Below are positions 1 to 9,735 of a stretch of 64,000 bases of DNA, piece after piece. The DNA is taken from assembly GCA_027886185.1 (NCBI GenBank), contig WOAB01000188.1, positions 1,550,001 through 1,614,000 of the forward strand. The letters run 5' to 3'. This stretch comes from Rheum nobile. Taxonomy: Eukaryota; Streptophyta; Magnoliopsida; Caryophyllales; Polygonaceae. How positions within the stretch are numbered: position 1 is the stretch's first letter; every line of letters begins with the position of its first letter. A program made the position numbers and the translations under genes. The notes below the pieces were generated by a model that saw only the letters and a list, made by a program, of their open reading frames with translations, was not told the DNA's origin and did no database searches.

Positions 1-257
1 AGATGGTTAATGACCAAGGTTCGTCTATTGGGGCAATCTTTCATCATATGCCCACGGCCTTGACATTTAAAGCATATAGTATCCCTAGCTCTAGAAGAAG
101 GAGAAGAGTTAGAAAAACTCCCTTGTGACCCATTGGCCGGGCCGGGCTGCCGACTAGTGGATTGTGGCGGTGTGCTAGGTGGCGCACTTTTCCTCGACGC
201 ATCTTGGCTCCTTGGTTGGCTCACGGCCTGGGCCTGGTTCCTACCAAATTGCGCCGG
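1..257 (-). pseudogene. gag: M1 gag 3' part with CCHC zinc knuckle, beyond an in-frame stop
   Basis: The reading frame of the M1 gag continues past the TAG at 258-260 without a shift. It passes through a Ser/Pro/Gln-rich linker and reaches a retroviral zinc knuckle, CFKCQGRGHMMKDC (spacing C-X2-C-X4-H-X4-C), encoded near positions 30-75. In this family the knuckle binds element RNA for packaging. The single stop would detach it from the capsid-like domain. The segment runs off the left edge, so I cannot say whether protease follows. The knuckle is certain from the residues; whether the stop is read through is unknown. Confidence 0.8.
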
Positions 258-1499
258 CTAAAAGGGTCTAGATTGGCTAGGGGCCTTCCATGAGTTCAGC
301 TGGCCGCTAGCTCCTCTCGCCGCTTGATGGCCTTGATTCCTAGCCTTGTATCTTTGGTTTTTCTCCACTTTGATGGCCAAATGCAGCAGCTGCGTGGAAT
401 CTGCATAGGGGTACATATCTACCTCGTTAGCAATATAAGGATTAAGGATGCGAAGATACCTTGCCATGGTTGATTCTTCATCTTCCATGACATTGGCTCG
501 CACCATAGCCGTTTGCATGGCGTTGAAGGCCTCCTCCACACTCATGCTTCCTTGCTTGAGGTTCTCTAGCCGCTGCTTTAGCTCCCTTGAATAATGTTGT
601 GGGACAAACCGAGCACGCATTAGGGCCTTCATTTGCTCCCATGTTGTAACTGGCGGATCTAATGCCCTTCTTCTCTCCTTGACGAGGTTGTTCCACCAAG
701 TTAGGGCGAAGCCACTAAACTCAATGGAGGCGAGCTGCACCTTCTTGGCTTCAATGAAGTTATGGCAACTCCAAATCTGCTCAACCTCCATCTCCCATTC
801 CATGTAAGCATCGGGGTCGCACTTGCCTTCAAATGATGGCATCTTGATCTTTATCTTCCCTATGCCATCTTGCTCTAGCTCTCTCCTAGGTTGATTGCCT
901 TGATAGCCCCTATAGCCTCCGTAGCGACCTCTTGGCTCATAATAGCCGTAGGCTTCTCTAGGATCTTGGTGACCATTGAACCGGTTGCCTTGGTTCCACA
1001 TCTCCTCCTCCAAATCTGCCTCATCAAACATATCTTCTCTAAGCGGTCCCTGAGGCTCATGCAAAGGATTAGCAACATAGGGCACCTCATGTGGAGGTGG
1101 CACTTCATTAGGAAAATGTCCAGCTACCCTATTAGCTCCTTCTTGAGCAAAAACAAGAGGAGAAGTGTTCCTTACCGGGGAATTCCTCACGGTGTCGGTG
1201 CCTACTGCACGCGCGCGGCCAAGAGGCACCAAGTTGGCTCCGGAAGGTCCTCCAGGCACGGCATAGGTCCCTAAAGGCGCGGTCTCATGGGTTGGCGCCG
1301 TCTCCTGGGGTGGTTGTGCAACCTCAGCCGGGGGCACAAGAGCTGGGGGTGGTGTCCTTTGTGCCGTCTCAAGGGCAGCCAAGCGCTCAGTTATGGTGGC
1401 CATGGAGTCGGTCATTTGCTTGAACAAGCTAAAGACCTCCGGGTGCACCGGCGAAGGACTCCTAGTGCCCTCTTCTCTTGACGAGCTGTCTCCTGTCAT
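258..1499 (-). CDS. gag: Gag (capsid-like) polyprotein of M1
   Basis: An open frame of about 413 codons from an ATG at 1499. Residues about 1-190 are low-complexity and Pro/Glu-rich. About 205-390 form the plant retrotransposon Gag domain, recognisable by MPSFEGKCDPDAYMEWE, a conserved WW pair (LTWWNNLVKERRR), WEQMKALMRARFVP and the downstream helix block SMSVEEAFNAMQ. Gag forms the cytoplasmic particle in which reverse transcription occurs. The domain is full length here, whereas the F1a and F1b Gags lack the roughly 60 residues after RFVP. The frame ends at a TAG before the zinc knuckle, so M1 encodes a knuckle-less Gag unless the stop is suppressed. The open frame extends about 7 codons upstream of the chosen ATG. 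Confidence 0.87.
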   Translation of the reverse strand: MTGDSSSREEGTRSPSPVHPEVFSLFKQMTDSMATITERLAALETAQRTPPPALVPPAEVAQPPQETAPTHETAPLGTYAVPGGPSGANLVPLGRARAVGTDTVRNSPVRNTSPLVFAQEGANRVAGHFPNEVPPPHEVPYVANPLHEPQGPLREDMFDEADLEEEMWNQGNRFNGHQDPREAYGYYEPRGRYGGYRGYQGNQPRRELEQDGIGKIKIKMPSFEGKCDPDAYMEWEMEVEQIWSCHNFIEAKKVQLASIEFSGFALTWWNNLVKERRRALDPPVTTWEQMKALMRARFVPQHYSRELKQRLENLKQGSMSVEEAFNAMQTAMVRANVMEDEESTMARYLRILNPYIANEVDMYPYADSTQLLHLAIKVEKNQRYKARNQGHQAARGASGQLNSWKAPSQSRPF

Positions 1500-2893
1500 C
1501 ACACCAAAACAACTAAACACAGAACTTTGTTAAGGATTCGGTAAATCCAAATCACTCACAAGTGTCTCACTCGTGTGTATCGCTCACGCTCGGTTCAATC
1601 CAATGCCAACCTTGTGATGCAATCGGTTGGGAAGACCAAATACCTTCACGTGAGTCAAGTAACCTGGACAACACTCAACATCCTAGATAATGCTCTATAT
1701 AATCGAAGTTTGGTGAAGGATCGGCAAGATTCAAGCAATAGCACTATAGTTCTAAAATTTAGTGCGACTGAAAAGAACACAAAAGAATTCGGAAAACAAG
1801 AAAAAGAAGACTCAATGACTCAACAAGTACCTTACAAGAATGTAAATGCAAGGAAACTAACAAGACTCAAACAATTTAACTCAAGAAGAACTACAATGCA
1901 CGAATGAAATGCAATGCAAATGGTGTACAAGGACTCAATAAAATTTGAACTCAAAGAGGACAAGTTGTTACCTTGGCTCGCCTTGGCTTGTGCTAGTGGA
2001 GGCGGACGAATGGGTAGGTTAGGACCGGTGGTGAAGGCGTAGGGTATAGGCACAAGAAAAGGTGAGCAAGAGGAGGTAAGGTTTCCGGGCGGCGGCGAGG
2101 GCAAGCGTGGCGCGAGGCAGATGCGGCGCGGCGCGGAACCCGTGGCGTCGGCAGCCTTGGCTTATCCCTTGAGATCTTACAAACTTAGGCTAAGTACTAA
2201 CCTAAGTATTAATGAAATACAATAGGCTTATACTAAGCTAAGAAATGAAATGAAATAAATTGCAAATGATCGTCTTCCTCTTCTTTTTTTTGACGATATA
2301 ATTCTTCTTCTTTTTTGACTTTTCTGATATTCTTTTCTTTCTTTCTTTTTTTTTGAACAGAATTTGAAATTTAAATACAACCGAATCGGAATAAAAGAAA
2401 TTAAATAAAAGAAGAGATAAGCTTTAGGATAGTGTTTGCCTTGATTTTAGGAGGTAGTGCCAGCTCTTGTTGTGATTCTCCAAGGCGCGCCTCAAAAGTA
2501 GGAAGGTGAGGCCGAGAGGATCTGCAAGTGGAGGAGAGAGACGCCGCAAAGATAGGGGTTCCTTGTTGCTGCACTTTGGAGAATACGCCGAGCGTAGGGT
2601 TGAGGAAAGAACGTGGTCTTGTGGTGGAGATGGTGGACGGTTATGATAGTGTGATGGTGGGATCGGCCGGAGTTGGTGTTTCCGACTAGGGTTGGCAATC
2701 TTTTGTGGCGGTAATGAGGTTGTTCCGGTCTCCACAAACACAAGCACAATTAAACAAAAAGCAAACAACTAGACGACGCAAACAAGAGAAACAAAAGAGA
2801 CTTGTTTGGCTATGCACAAGCACAACCGAAGAGACTTAGAATGACAGACCAATGATGAACTCGGCAATGGAAAGGTGTTGGCACCAAAACGCA
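1500..2893 (-). other. M1 untranslated leader
   Basis: The 1.4-kb stretch between the PBS and the gag ATG of M1. It has a GC-rich patch at about 2100-2160, T-rich low-complexity sequence at 2278-2360, and no coding pattern I can support. Short open frames on either strand here lack family motifs. Confidence 0.6.
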
Positions 2894-2905
2894 GCTCTGA
2901 TACCA
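2894..2905 (-). promoter_or_regulatory. M1 primer binding site (initiator tRNA-Met type)
   Basis: On the minus strand it reads TGGTATCAGAGC, the complement of the 3' end of plant initiator tRNA-Met. It lies three bases from the LTR end. It primes minus-strand DNA synthesis and fixes the strand and the 5' identity of the adjoining LTR. Confidence 0.9.
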
Positions 2906-2908
2906 ATT

Positions 2909-3624
2909 TGATACGGTGTTACCCGTGATTGGCCCGATCTTGATGCGAAACGACTCAGAAATGCAAAAGAAACACAAACAAAGTGAGAATGGCGGAAGCA
3001 AGAAAATAGATGATCAATTGAATGAGATAAAACCTTAGAATCGGATGGAGAAACCCTTTGGTGTTCGTGAACACCAAGAACAACCCAACATGAATTGTAA
3101 GACCTCGTCTCCTACAACTCCACACAAGGAAGAACGGATCTTCAAAGCACGAAGAGGATGCGTTGTATCGTCTTCGATTACCAACTCGAAAGGAATTGAT
3201 CTTCACAAACGACCAAGGCGGATTGATTGAACAAGTCACAAACTCTCTCTATTGGGAAAGTTTCTATTTCAGAAATGTATTCTTGATAATGTGCTTGTTG
3301 GCCAAAAATGGCAATTACAAGAACCTTAAATACTTCCTAAGCTAATCGGCCCAAAACAACAAAAACATACTAAAAATAAGTCTAAGAATATCCAACACTC
3401 ACACGGCTAAAAGCTTACTAAAAATAGACAAGGAAGGTGCACACAAGCCATGCACTCAACCAAGCTAGACATGAATCAAAGTCAATGAAAATGCCCTAGG
3501 CGTGGCCGAGACAACCTCCTCCGGAACTTGGTGAACAAGTATAGCTAGCTCCTCTTGAAGGCGACGAGCTTGGCTCCTAGTCATAGGCTCGGGTGGTGGT
3601 TGAGGTGTGGATGGTCCTCCATCA
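2909..3624 (-). repeat. M1 5' LTR, 716 bp, with pol tail encoded in it
   Basis: Minus-strand ends are TGATGGAGG and CCGTATCA. The first about 160 bases stay open as a pol C-terminal tail (PMTRSQARRLQEELA) ending at the stop at 3465-3467. This mirrors the LTR-encoded tails in P, F1a, F1b and E, so the LTR starts inside coding sequence. A TATA-like AGTATTTAAGG lies on the minus strand near 3326-3340. The 3' LTR of M1 is outside the window. Confidence 0.85.
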
Positions 3625-3960
3625 GGGTTCTATAGGCGTTTTGTTCGTGATTTTCAAACCATCGCAGCCCCATTGCATGAGTTTACCAAGAAGGGTGTCG
3701 AGGTTGATTGGCAAGCCAAGCATGAAGCCGTCTTCAACTTGCTCAAGGATCAGTTGTGCAATGCTCCGCTTCTCCAACTTCCCGACTTGTCCAAAGTCTT
3801 TAAAGTGGAATGTGATGCCTCCAACATTGGTATAGGAGGAGTGTTTCTCCAAGACCGCCGCCCCATTGCCTACTTTAGTGAGAAACTTTCGGGGGAGGCA
3901 CTCAACTACCCAACCTACGACAAGGAACTCTACGCCTTGATCCGGGTGCTCAAGACTTAG
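3625..3960 (+). CDS. pol: P pol fragment: RT C-terminus and start of RNase H
   Basis: Opens directly at the M1 junction in the RT thumb/connection region (GFYRRFVRDFQTIA) and passes into RNase H. The first catalytic aspartate is in VECDASNIGIGG and the catalytic glutamate in YDKELYALIRVL. A TAG at 3958-3960 ends it, but the same frame continues behind it. The RT catalytic palm lies upstream of M1, outside the window. RNase H degrades the RNA strand of the RNA-DNA hybrid during reverse transcription. Confidence 0.88.
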   Translation, partial: GFYRRFVRDFQTIAAPLHEFTKKGVEVDWQAKHEAVFNLLKDQLCNAPLLQLPDLSKVFKVECDASNIGIGGVFLQDRRPIAYFSEKLSGEALNYPTYDKELYALIRVLKT

Positions 3961-4183
3961 AAACATTATTTGTGGCCAAAGGAATTCATCATCCACTCGG
4001 ATCACGAGGCTCTTGCTTACTTGAAGAGCCAAGCTCACCTTGGTCGGAGGCATGCTAGGTGGGTGGAGTTCATGGAGACTTTTCCCTATGTGGTGAAGCA
4101 CAAGAAGGGCCAAGACAATGTGGTGGCCGATGCTCTCTCCCGAAGGTATCTTCTTCTTGCTCATCTTAATGCTAAAGTTTTGG
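3961..4183 (+). pseudogene. pol: P pol fragment: RNase H C-terminal half
   Basis: Same frame as the preceding segment after one stop codon. It holds the remaining RNase H acids in IIHSDHEALAYL and DNVVADALSRR. At about 4183 the frame slips by one base in a T-run (GGTTTTCT), and the integrase linker continues in another frame. No start codon belongs to this piece; it is a decayed internal part of pol. Confidence 0.82.
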
Positions 4184-4190
4184 GTTTTCT

Positions 4191-5525
4191 ATGCTTAAAT
4201 CATTATATGCTCAAGACCCTTTCTTTAGCCACATTGTTGAGGAATGTTCCCGTCGAGGAGAGTTTGAGAGTTATTTCTTGGATGTGGGCTACCTATACCG
4301 ATCCGAAAAGTTGTGCATCCCTAGTTCTTCAATTAGGAACCTTTTGATTAAGGAAGCCCATGAGGGTCATGGTCACTTTGGTGTGGCCAAGACGCTCGCA
4401 TCCCTTAGAGAGCACTTCTTTTGGCCCAAAATGGCCCATCATGTCTCCATGTTTTGCAAGGCTTGCATTACTTGTCATCATGCCAACTCTAGGACCCAAC
4501 CCCACGGCCTCTACACTCCATTACCCATTCCCTCGGTCCCTTGGGAGGATATTTCCATGGACTTCATAACCGGGTTGCCAACTTCTAAGAAAAGGAGGGA
4601 TTCCATATTTGTGGTGATTGACAGGTTTTCCAAGATGGCACACTTTATCTCTTGCAAGACCACCAATAATGCCTCGGAAATTGCTTCCATCTTTTTTGAT
4701 CATGTGGTCAAGTTACATGGAATCCCTAGAACCATAGTGTCGGATCGGGACCCTAAGTTTGTGGTACACTTTTGGAGGACCTTGTGGGGCAAACTATGCA
4801 CCAACCTCTTATTCTCTACTAGTTTCCACCCCCAAACGGATGGGCAAACCGAGGTCACCAACCAAACCTTGGGTTCCATGCATATGGCGACCAAGCTCAC
4901 ACAGTTTCAAGTAGTCTATGGACGGAATCCCATCACACCGCTTGACATGGTGCCACATCCGTTGGGCATTGTCGAGCACCCGCAAGGATCCAAGCACGCT
5001 GACTTCATCCGCGAGCTCCATGAGCGCACCCGGGCTCAACTAGAGCGCCGCGCAGCCCAATACGAGGCCCACAACAACAAAGGTTGGCGCCGTGTTATCT
5101 TTGCCCCGGGCGACCTCGTGTGGGTCCATTTGCGCAAGGAGAGGTTCAAGGCACACCGCCAATCCAAGCTCAACCCACGCGATGATGGTCCTTTCCGCAT
5201 CCTTCGCCGTTTCGGGGACAATGCTTATAAAGTCGATCTTCCCGAGAAGTATGGTGCCCACCCCACCTTCAACGTGGCTGATTTGACCCTCTATGTGCCA
5301 CCAGAGTATGATGAAGAATTGGGGACAATTCTCCCTCAAGAAGGGGAGAGTGATGAGTACCAAGCACCCATCGACAAGGACATTCAAGGTCCGGTGACTA
5401 GGGCCCGATCCCGAGCTATGGCCCAAGCCATCAATGGCCTAGTCCACCGAGCCATCACAAGTCCGAGCCAAGGCGAGCCTTCCGACCTTGGGCCAAGATC
5501 ACTATTGTGCCTCACCTCGGACTAG
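4191..5525 (+). CDS. pol: P integrase and pol tail (partly deleted)
   Basis: A 444-codon open frame. An HHCC-like zinc region lies at about residues 60-105 (HFGVAKTLASLREHFFW, CKACITC). The catalytic core follows, with Asp in SMDFITG, Asp in VSDRDPKF and Glu in DGQTEVTNQTLG. Right after TLG the frame jumps to FQVVYGRNPITPLDM; compared with E, about 27 residues of the core end are deleted in frame. The C-terminal domain (GDLVWVHLRKERF) and a tail rich in Arg/Ala (VTRARSRAMAQAI) follow. The last 175 bases lie within the 3' LTR. The ATG at 4191 is internal to pol. The deletion probably inactivates the enzyme. Confidence 0.87.
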   Translation: MLKSLYAQDPFFSHIVEECSRRGEFESYFLDVGYLYRSEKLCIPSSSIRNLLIKEAHEGHGHFGVAKTLASLREHFFWPKMAHHVSMFCKACITCHHANSRTQPHGLYTPLPIPSVPWEDISMDFITGLPTSKKRRDSIFVVIDRFSKMAHFISCKTTNNASEIASIFFDHVVKLHGIPRTIVSDRDPKFVVHFWRTLWGKLCTNLLFSTSFHPQTDGQTEVTNQTLGSMHMATKLTQFQVVYGRNPITPLDMVPHPLGIVEHPQGSKHADFIRELHERTRAQLERRAAQYEAHNNKGWRRVIFAPGDLVWVHLRKERFKAHRQSKLNPRDDGPFRILRRFGDNAYKVDLPEKYGAHPTFNVADLTLYVPPEYDEELGTILPQEGESDEYQAPIDKDIQGPVTRARSRAMAQAINGLVHRAITSPSQGEPSDLGPRSLLCLTSD

Positions 5526-5784
5526 CCATGACGTTGACGCCTCCATGCCACGACAATCAAGCCCTATGGCTTCGACTCTAAGGCATCAGCGCGCGCCATC
5601 CCCCAAGCCTCTGGCTTCTATCCCTTTGTTATTTTAATTATTGCATTTCCTTCTTGTAGGGCATGTGGACCCATTTGTTGAATGGCTCCTAGTCCACTTT
5701 TAGACCTAGACTATTTAAACCTTGTAATGCTTTCATTTCTCACTAGTTGAAGAATTAAAGAGTTGCCAAAGCCTTGGGTAAGAG
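5351..5784 (+). repeat. P 3' LTR, first segment
   Basis: Starts TGATGAGTACC inside the pol tail codons, aligned base for base with the start of the inverted solo LTR at 23588 (TGATGAGTGCC). It contains a TATA-like TATTTAAA at 5712-5719. It is broken at 5784 by F1a. The last five bases, AAGAG, are the F1a target duplication repeated at 22727-22731. Confidence 0.86.
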
Positions 5785-6802
5785 TGATGCGGGAGCATCC
5801 GAGGCTTCACCCAAGTTGTACACAAAGAAAGATGGTTCACTCACAAGGGTTCGAGCCAAGCCATTGAGGAAGGGGATGGTCCACTCACAAAGGGCTCGAG
5901 CCAAGCGTATGCACGAGGAACTCGAGAACTTGGTTAGCCTTCACGTCTCAAGGGAGCCCACCCTCATCGAGGACTTCACCGAGCCCATGCTACGGACCTT
6001 GGTGACTTTTCAAGCCAAGCGCGGGGGAACGAAGACCACCAACACCCACAACAATCATTTCGTTGAATTCCTTCCCGGAACTTTCAGCGACCCCTCAGTA
6101 AACGTGCCATATCTTCTGATTCCCAACTCCGATAACTCTTAAATTTTTAGGAGTGAAACTAGACTTCAAGATCTATCTCTGGGAGTTGGAATCACTCCAT
6201 TCCGATCAAGGACGAGAGAGAACGGACCTTCTGAAGTTAGGCCAGAAATTGTCTCCACGAAAGACGAAGGGTACAAGAAGCAAGCCAAGGCATGGCCCTG
6301 ACTCGGCCCACAACTCGGCCGGGTCCAGGCCGAGTTGTTCTCAGAGAAGAATGTCGAGCCTGACTCGGTCCACAAACTCGGCCGGGTCAGGACCTTGTTT
6401 GGCCGAGTTTGTCCTTTTTTTAGCCCGTTTGTCTTGTTTTCTTGTTGGGCTTGTGTGGGCCGACTCCTTAGGGTATTTAAGACCCTTTTGCTTGTCTTTG
6501 TAAGACAACTTTTCAGCCATGATATTTGCTTTAAGCATATGAAAGATGAGAGCTCCATGGGAGTGTTTCTCAAGGTGTTGATTCGAACTTGCTAGGTTGT
6601 TCTTGCGTTGTGTCAATTTCGTCTATGATCTTGGTGCTCCAAGGCTTCACTCGCCTCCTTCTCTTTCTCTTTGGACACGTCCATCGTTGTGGGAGATTGT
6701 AGAAGGAAAGGTCGTTTGTGCACATTGGGTTGGTTATTGGCGACATTGTTTGCCAAGGGTCTCTCCATTGCATCTTTCGGTTGTTCCTATTTCCTTGTTT
6801 AT
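5785..6802 (+). repeat. F1a 5' LTR, first segment
   Basis: Matches 21579-22590 of the 3' LTR. It opens with the LTR-encoded pol tail; in this copy the frame stops at a TAA at 6140-6142, where the 3' LTR copy reads CAA. A block of ACTCGG/CCGAGTT palindromes spans 6301-6411, upstream of a TATA-like TATTTAAG at 6474-6481. It is split by A2 after TTTAT (6798-6802). Confidence 0.9.
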
Positions 6803-8245
6803 TGATAACATTCATTTTATACATGTTTTTAGGAGTCTAGTTGCATATTAGTTTAGATCATCTGCATGCATATTTTATATATTTTATAGTTAATTTCACA
6901 TTATTTTGTATTCGGAGTCTACACTCGTACTTTTGTGATTTCAGGTATTTTAGGTGCAAATTTGGAGGCGATACGAGACTATTTTCAATGAGCAATTTAC
7001 ATATGGATTAGAAGTTGGGCCATGGCCCAAAATGAAGCAATGTCACACCAGCTTGGAGCATGCAGACGGATGCGAGAGGAATTGAGCTAAGTTGCTGATT
7101 TCTTCAACTGGGCCGGCCCACTAGAACAAGGTGGGCTGCGTGCAATCTGGTGGAGGAGAGAAAAGATTGGTTTGACTTTTCAAAGGGGGGTTACGTAGCA
7201 AGAGGCAGTAGGGAGTTTTAGAGATTAGGGGGGTTTTCTTTTTGGGGGGGTGATTATTTTTAGTTTTTGTTTGGTGGAATAGGGGAGCAGCCGTACGTAC
7301 AGGGGGATATTTCAAGAAGGGATTTTTGTGCCTTCGTTTGATTGAAGACGGTGTTTATTGTTCTAGCTTGGATCAATTTGGATTATTTTCATCATTGAGA
7401 TTAAGTTTCCTTATCTCCTTGTTTGTTTCTTAATTCATATATGTTGATGGCTAGTTTAAATGTTTTGATTATATCTTCGATCATGCTTGGCTAAATTCCT
7501 AGTTCTAGGGTTATGGTGATCCCGACGATGCATATGTAATTAGAATTATTTCTTTGCCTGAGTTGAAATAATATTTGATTCGATCCTAGATGCTTTATGC
7601 CCATTTTAGCTTATGCGAATTGGATCTTATTAGGGTTTGAGACCGAGAAGTGAAAATGCTAGTAAGTAATCAGGTAGAGTTTGAGACCGAGAGGTGATAA
7701 TTTCTACTAGATCCATAGGAATCGAACCTGAGTGTTATTTGTGCGAGAGCAACTTAATTACTCTTGAGGATACTAAGTCGTCATAGATGTTCTAGGTTTG
7801 AGTTGATTTAGCTGAGCGCGAGAGCGGATGCTATCTCAATTTATCTCTAGACTCTAAGTGCGTTAATGGGTTTGAATGAGATTAGCTCTGCGCGAGAGCG
7901 ATTGTTAGTTTAGTTCTGACACATCTATTATCGTCTGAGAGGAGTTAGTAGATTACCTTAGATGACTTACCTTCAAATAATTTGGACTAGATTCAGGCAG
8001 ATTATGATTTTATTTATTGTTGCATCGTTGCGGTGATCCTTAACCTTAGACACATTTATCCCATTGATTTTATCTTGTTTTATTTGCTTTTATTAGTTAG
8101 CTTAATTATAGATTTCATCAATTCCCATTTTCTTGGCCTAGTTCATTGATAGTGTTTCGATTAATATTACATTGGTCTCTGTGGGATCGACACTTGACTA
8201 CTACAACTGATCCCGTATACTTGCGGGTAGGTTTTAGCCACATCA
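6803..8245 (+). repeat. A2 5' LTR, 1443 bp
   Basis: Starts TGATAACATT and ends CCACATCA; its partner is 12058-13500. The 3' third carries three phased copies of a GCGAGAGC-type motif (near 7741, 7816 and 7891), also present in the A6 LTR. A poly-G-rich stretch lies at about 7180-7260. No coding capacity is evident. Confidence 0.92.
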
Positions 8246-8251
8246 AGTTTT

Positions 8252-8268
8252 TGGCGCCGTTGCCGGGG
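8252..8268 (+). promoter_or_regulatory. A2 primer binding site (tRNA-Asp type)
   Basis: Reads TGGCGCCGTTGCCGGGG, 17 bases complementary to the 3' end of plant tRNA-Asp(GTC). It is separated from the LTR end by six bases. This primer choice is typical of Athila-lineage elements and differs from the tRNA-Met type used by the others in this window. Confidence 0.9.
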
Positions 8269-8377
8269 ACCAATTTGTTAATATTAGTTGTTATCTCTAT
8301 TGGTGTTTCTAGGTCTTTATTTTTGCTTTGATTTTATTTCTTTTTCTTAATTTCAGGCTATTTTAGGAGTCAAATAA

Positions 8378-8659
8378 ATGGATTCAGGTATGTATGATGT
8401 AAATTCCTATCAATTTTCTTCATCCGAGCCTTATACAAGTACTCAGAGGTATGATTTTGAAAATTATAATTTGGGTTATGGCCAAAACCCAATGACTTCT
8501 AACCTCTTCTGTGAGTCTTGTGGAGCTGAAGATCATGACAAAACTAGTTGTCGCGCTACTCTGGGGGAAATAATCGCGTGGAACTCACAACCCTCAAATC
8601 AGAGTTGGGTGACAACACCAAACACACCGCTCCAGGCTAAGAGTCATCCGTCTATATAG
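8378..8659 (+). CDS. gag: A2 short ORF with zinc-knuckle motif (gag remnant)
   Basis: A 93-codon frame from an ATG 110 bases after the PBS. The N-terminal half is rich in Ser, Tyr and Asn. The middle contains CESCGAEDHDKTSC, which fits the C-X2-C-X4-H-X4-C nucleocapsid knuckle. No capsid-type domain precedes it, so it looks like a gag reduced to its N-terminal leader plus knuckle, ending at a TAG. It could bind RNA if translated. The next ORF begins 24 bases downstream in another frame. Confidence 0.6.
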   Translation: MDSGMYDVNSYQFSSSEPYTSTQRYDFENYNLGYGQNPMTSNLFCESCGAEDHDKTSCRATLGEIIAWNSQPSNQSWVTTPNTPLQAKSHPSI

Positions 8660-8683
8660 GGCAACAAGCTTGATGACTTTATT

Positions 8684-9463
8684 ATGAGACATGATAGGGA
8701 AGTTGAGAAAATTCTTGCTCTTTTTCCATTTATCATGGACATTCTTAAGCCCTTATTAACCCAATTTAATTCACTTTCAGGTTTGGTGAACTCTCTGAAG
8801 ACACAAGTAGATGATTTAGCTACAGAAAATCAAAAATTAAAAGATCATATTGTTGAGTTGGTTATCTCAGATTTGTCTGCTGAGCCACCTGAAGTGCATT
8901 ATTTTGAGCAATGCACTTCTATTATGATTGGGGTTAAGAATCAGTGGACTGAGCCACAGTTTGATAGGAAGGAAATTATTCAAAGGACCAAGGAGGACCC
9001 AATGCTTGATGAGTTTCAAGTGATACAATCCTCTACCCCGACTTCTAGCACCGTTACTTGTTGTAAGGTGCAAGAAAAGCTTCCCGATATATTGCCCGAT
9101 GTAGCTTTGTTACCACAAGATACATTGGGAGTTCAGAACCCGAGGGTGGAAGCCAATTTAGAAATGGAAGTCCAAAGTAGACGGAAGAAGAGAAAAAGAC
9201 GCTCCGCTGGTCATGCTCCAATTGAATTCAAGCAAGGGGATCATGTGAATCTCTACCACCATAAGTCGAGCATGTTTCCAGGAAGCAAGAGCACAAGATG
9301 GTCCGGTCCATACTACCTGAACCGAGTTCTACAAAATGATTCAGTAGAGTTATGGCATAAGAACTCGGGGTACTTCAAGGTTCAAAATATTCGACTGAAA
9401 CCATATATAGAGCCTGATCCGATCAAGTTGGGTATCACCGACCCGCCTGATCCGAGCACATGA
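8684..9463 (+). CDS. A2 ORF: coiled-coil gag segment fused to integrase C-terminal tail
   Basis: A 259-codon frame. Residues about 1-70 carry heptad-like Leu/Ile spacing (LVNSLKTQVDDLATENQ) as in Athila-type gag C-termini. About 150-175 are basic (SRRKKRKRRS). About 180-245 match the SH3-like integrase tail of Athila elements (RWSGPYYLNRVL, SGYFKVQNIRLKPYI) and end in TDPPDPST. The same tail ends the ORF at 31536-33416. Protease, RT, RNase H and the integrase core have been lost between these parts, apparently by internal deletion. It is likely not enzymatically active. Confidence 0.72.
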   Translation: MRHDREVEKILALFPFIMDILKPLLTQFNSLSGLVNSLKTQVDDLATENQKLKDHIVELVISDLSAEPPEVHYFEQCTSIMIGVKNQWTEPQFDRKEIIQRTKEDPMLDEFQVIQSSTPTSSTVTCCKVQEKLPDILPDVALLPQDTLGVQNPRVEANLEMEVQSRRKKRKRRSAGHAPIEFKQGDHVNLYHHKSSMFPGSKSTRWSGPYYLNRVLQNDSVELWHKNSGYFKVQNIRLKPYIEPDPIKLGITDPPDPST

Positions 9464-9472
9464 CATTGGTGA

Positions 9473-9520
9473 AGGTCAAGCTAATGACCTAAACTAAGCA
9501 CTGGATGGGAGGCAACCCAT
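9473..9520 (+). other. Conserved twin inverted-repeat motif after the A2 ORF
   Basis: Two short stem-loops in series: AGGTCA-agctaa-TGACCT (9473-9490) and ATGGG-aggcaa-CCCAT (9505-9520). The same pair, at the same place after the ORF stop, recurs in the diverged A6 element at 33427-33473. Conservation in otherwise diverged non-coding sequence suggests an RNA role such as dimerisation, packaging or translation control. That role is inferred. Confidence 0.6.
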
Positions 9521-9578
9521 CAGGTATATTTTCTTCTTCCTAAAAAAAACACTCAATCAAGTTTTTCCAGCAGAAAGG

Positions 9579-9735
9579 AACTCGGCTCACAACTCGGTCG
9601 AGTTGTGGACCGAGTTACAATCTGCCCCTAGATTTTGTTAAAAAAAAATATTTGAAAACTCGGTCGAGTTGAATTTACAGAGAGGAACTCGGCACAGAAC
9701 TCGACCGAGTTCCGGACCAAGTTTCGGTCTATTTT
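9579..9735 (+). repeat. ACTCGG palindrome cluster in the A2 3' region
   Basis: Several copies of ACTCGGTCGAGTT and related half-sites (ACTCGG, CCGAGTT) occur within 150 bases, in both orientations. The same motif appears in the F1a LTRs and the A6 LTR, which otherwise share little with this sequence. Confidence 0.75.

Larger units (their letters stand above)
1..3624 (-). mobile_element. Element M1: 5' half of a Ty3/gypsy LTR retrotransposon
   Basis: Reading on the minus strand, this holds a 5' LTR (2909-3624), a tRNA-Met-type PBS, a 1.4-kb leader and a gag gene running off the left edge. It is inserted in the pol gene of plus-strand element P: P's RT reading frame resumes exactly at 3625, so GGGTT (3625-3629) should be one copy of the target duplication. 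The other copy lies outside the window. Protease, RT and integrase, if present, are also outside. The gag and the LTR-encoded pol tail resemble those of P, F1a, F1b and E, so all five belong to one broad lineage. Confidence 0.88.

Noticed and set aside
2894..2905. tRNA gene suggested by tRNA-complementary strings (also at 8252, 13630, 31079, 42201, 54343 and 59794)
   Set aside because: Only 12-17 bases match, each just inside an LTR; these are primer binding sites. No full tRNA fold is present.
3465..3624. Pol tail next to the M1 5' LTR read as a second, tandem element sharing the LTR
   Set aside because: Other family members show that the tail is encoded within the LTR, and P's RT frame resumes exactly at 3625, so no extra element is needed.
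3622..4164. 180-codon minus-strand open frame
   Set aside because: Antisense to the P RNase H region, with clear RNase H motifs on the plus strand; a shadow frame.
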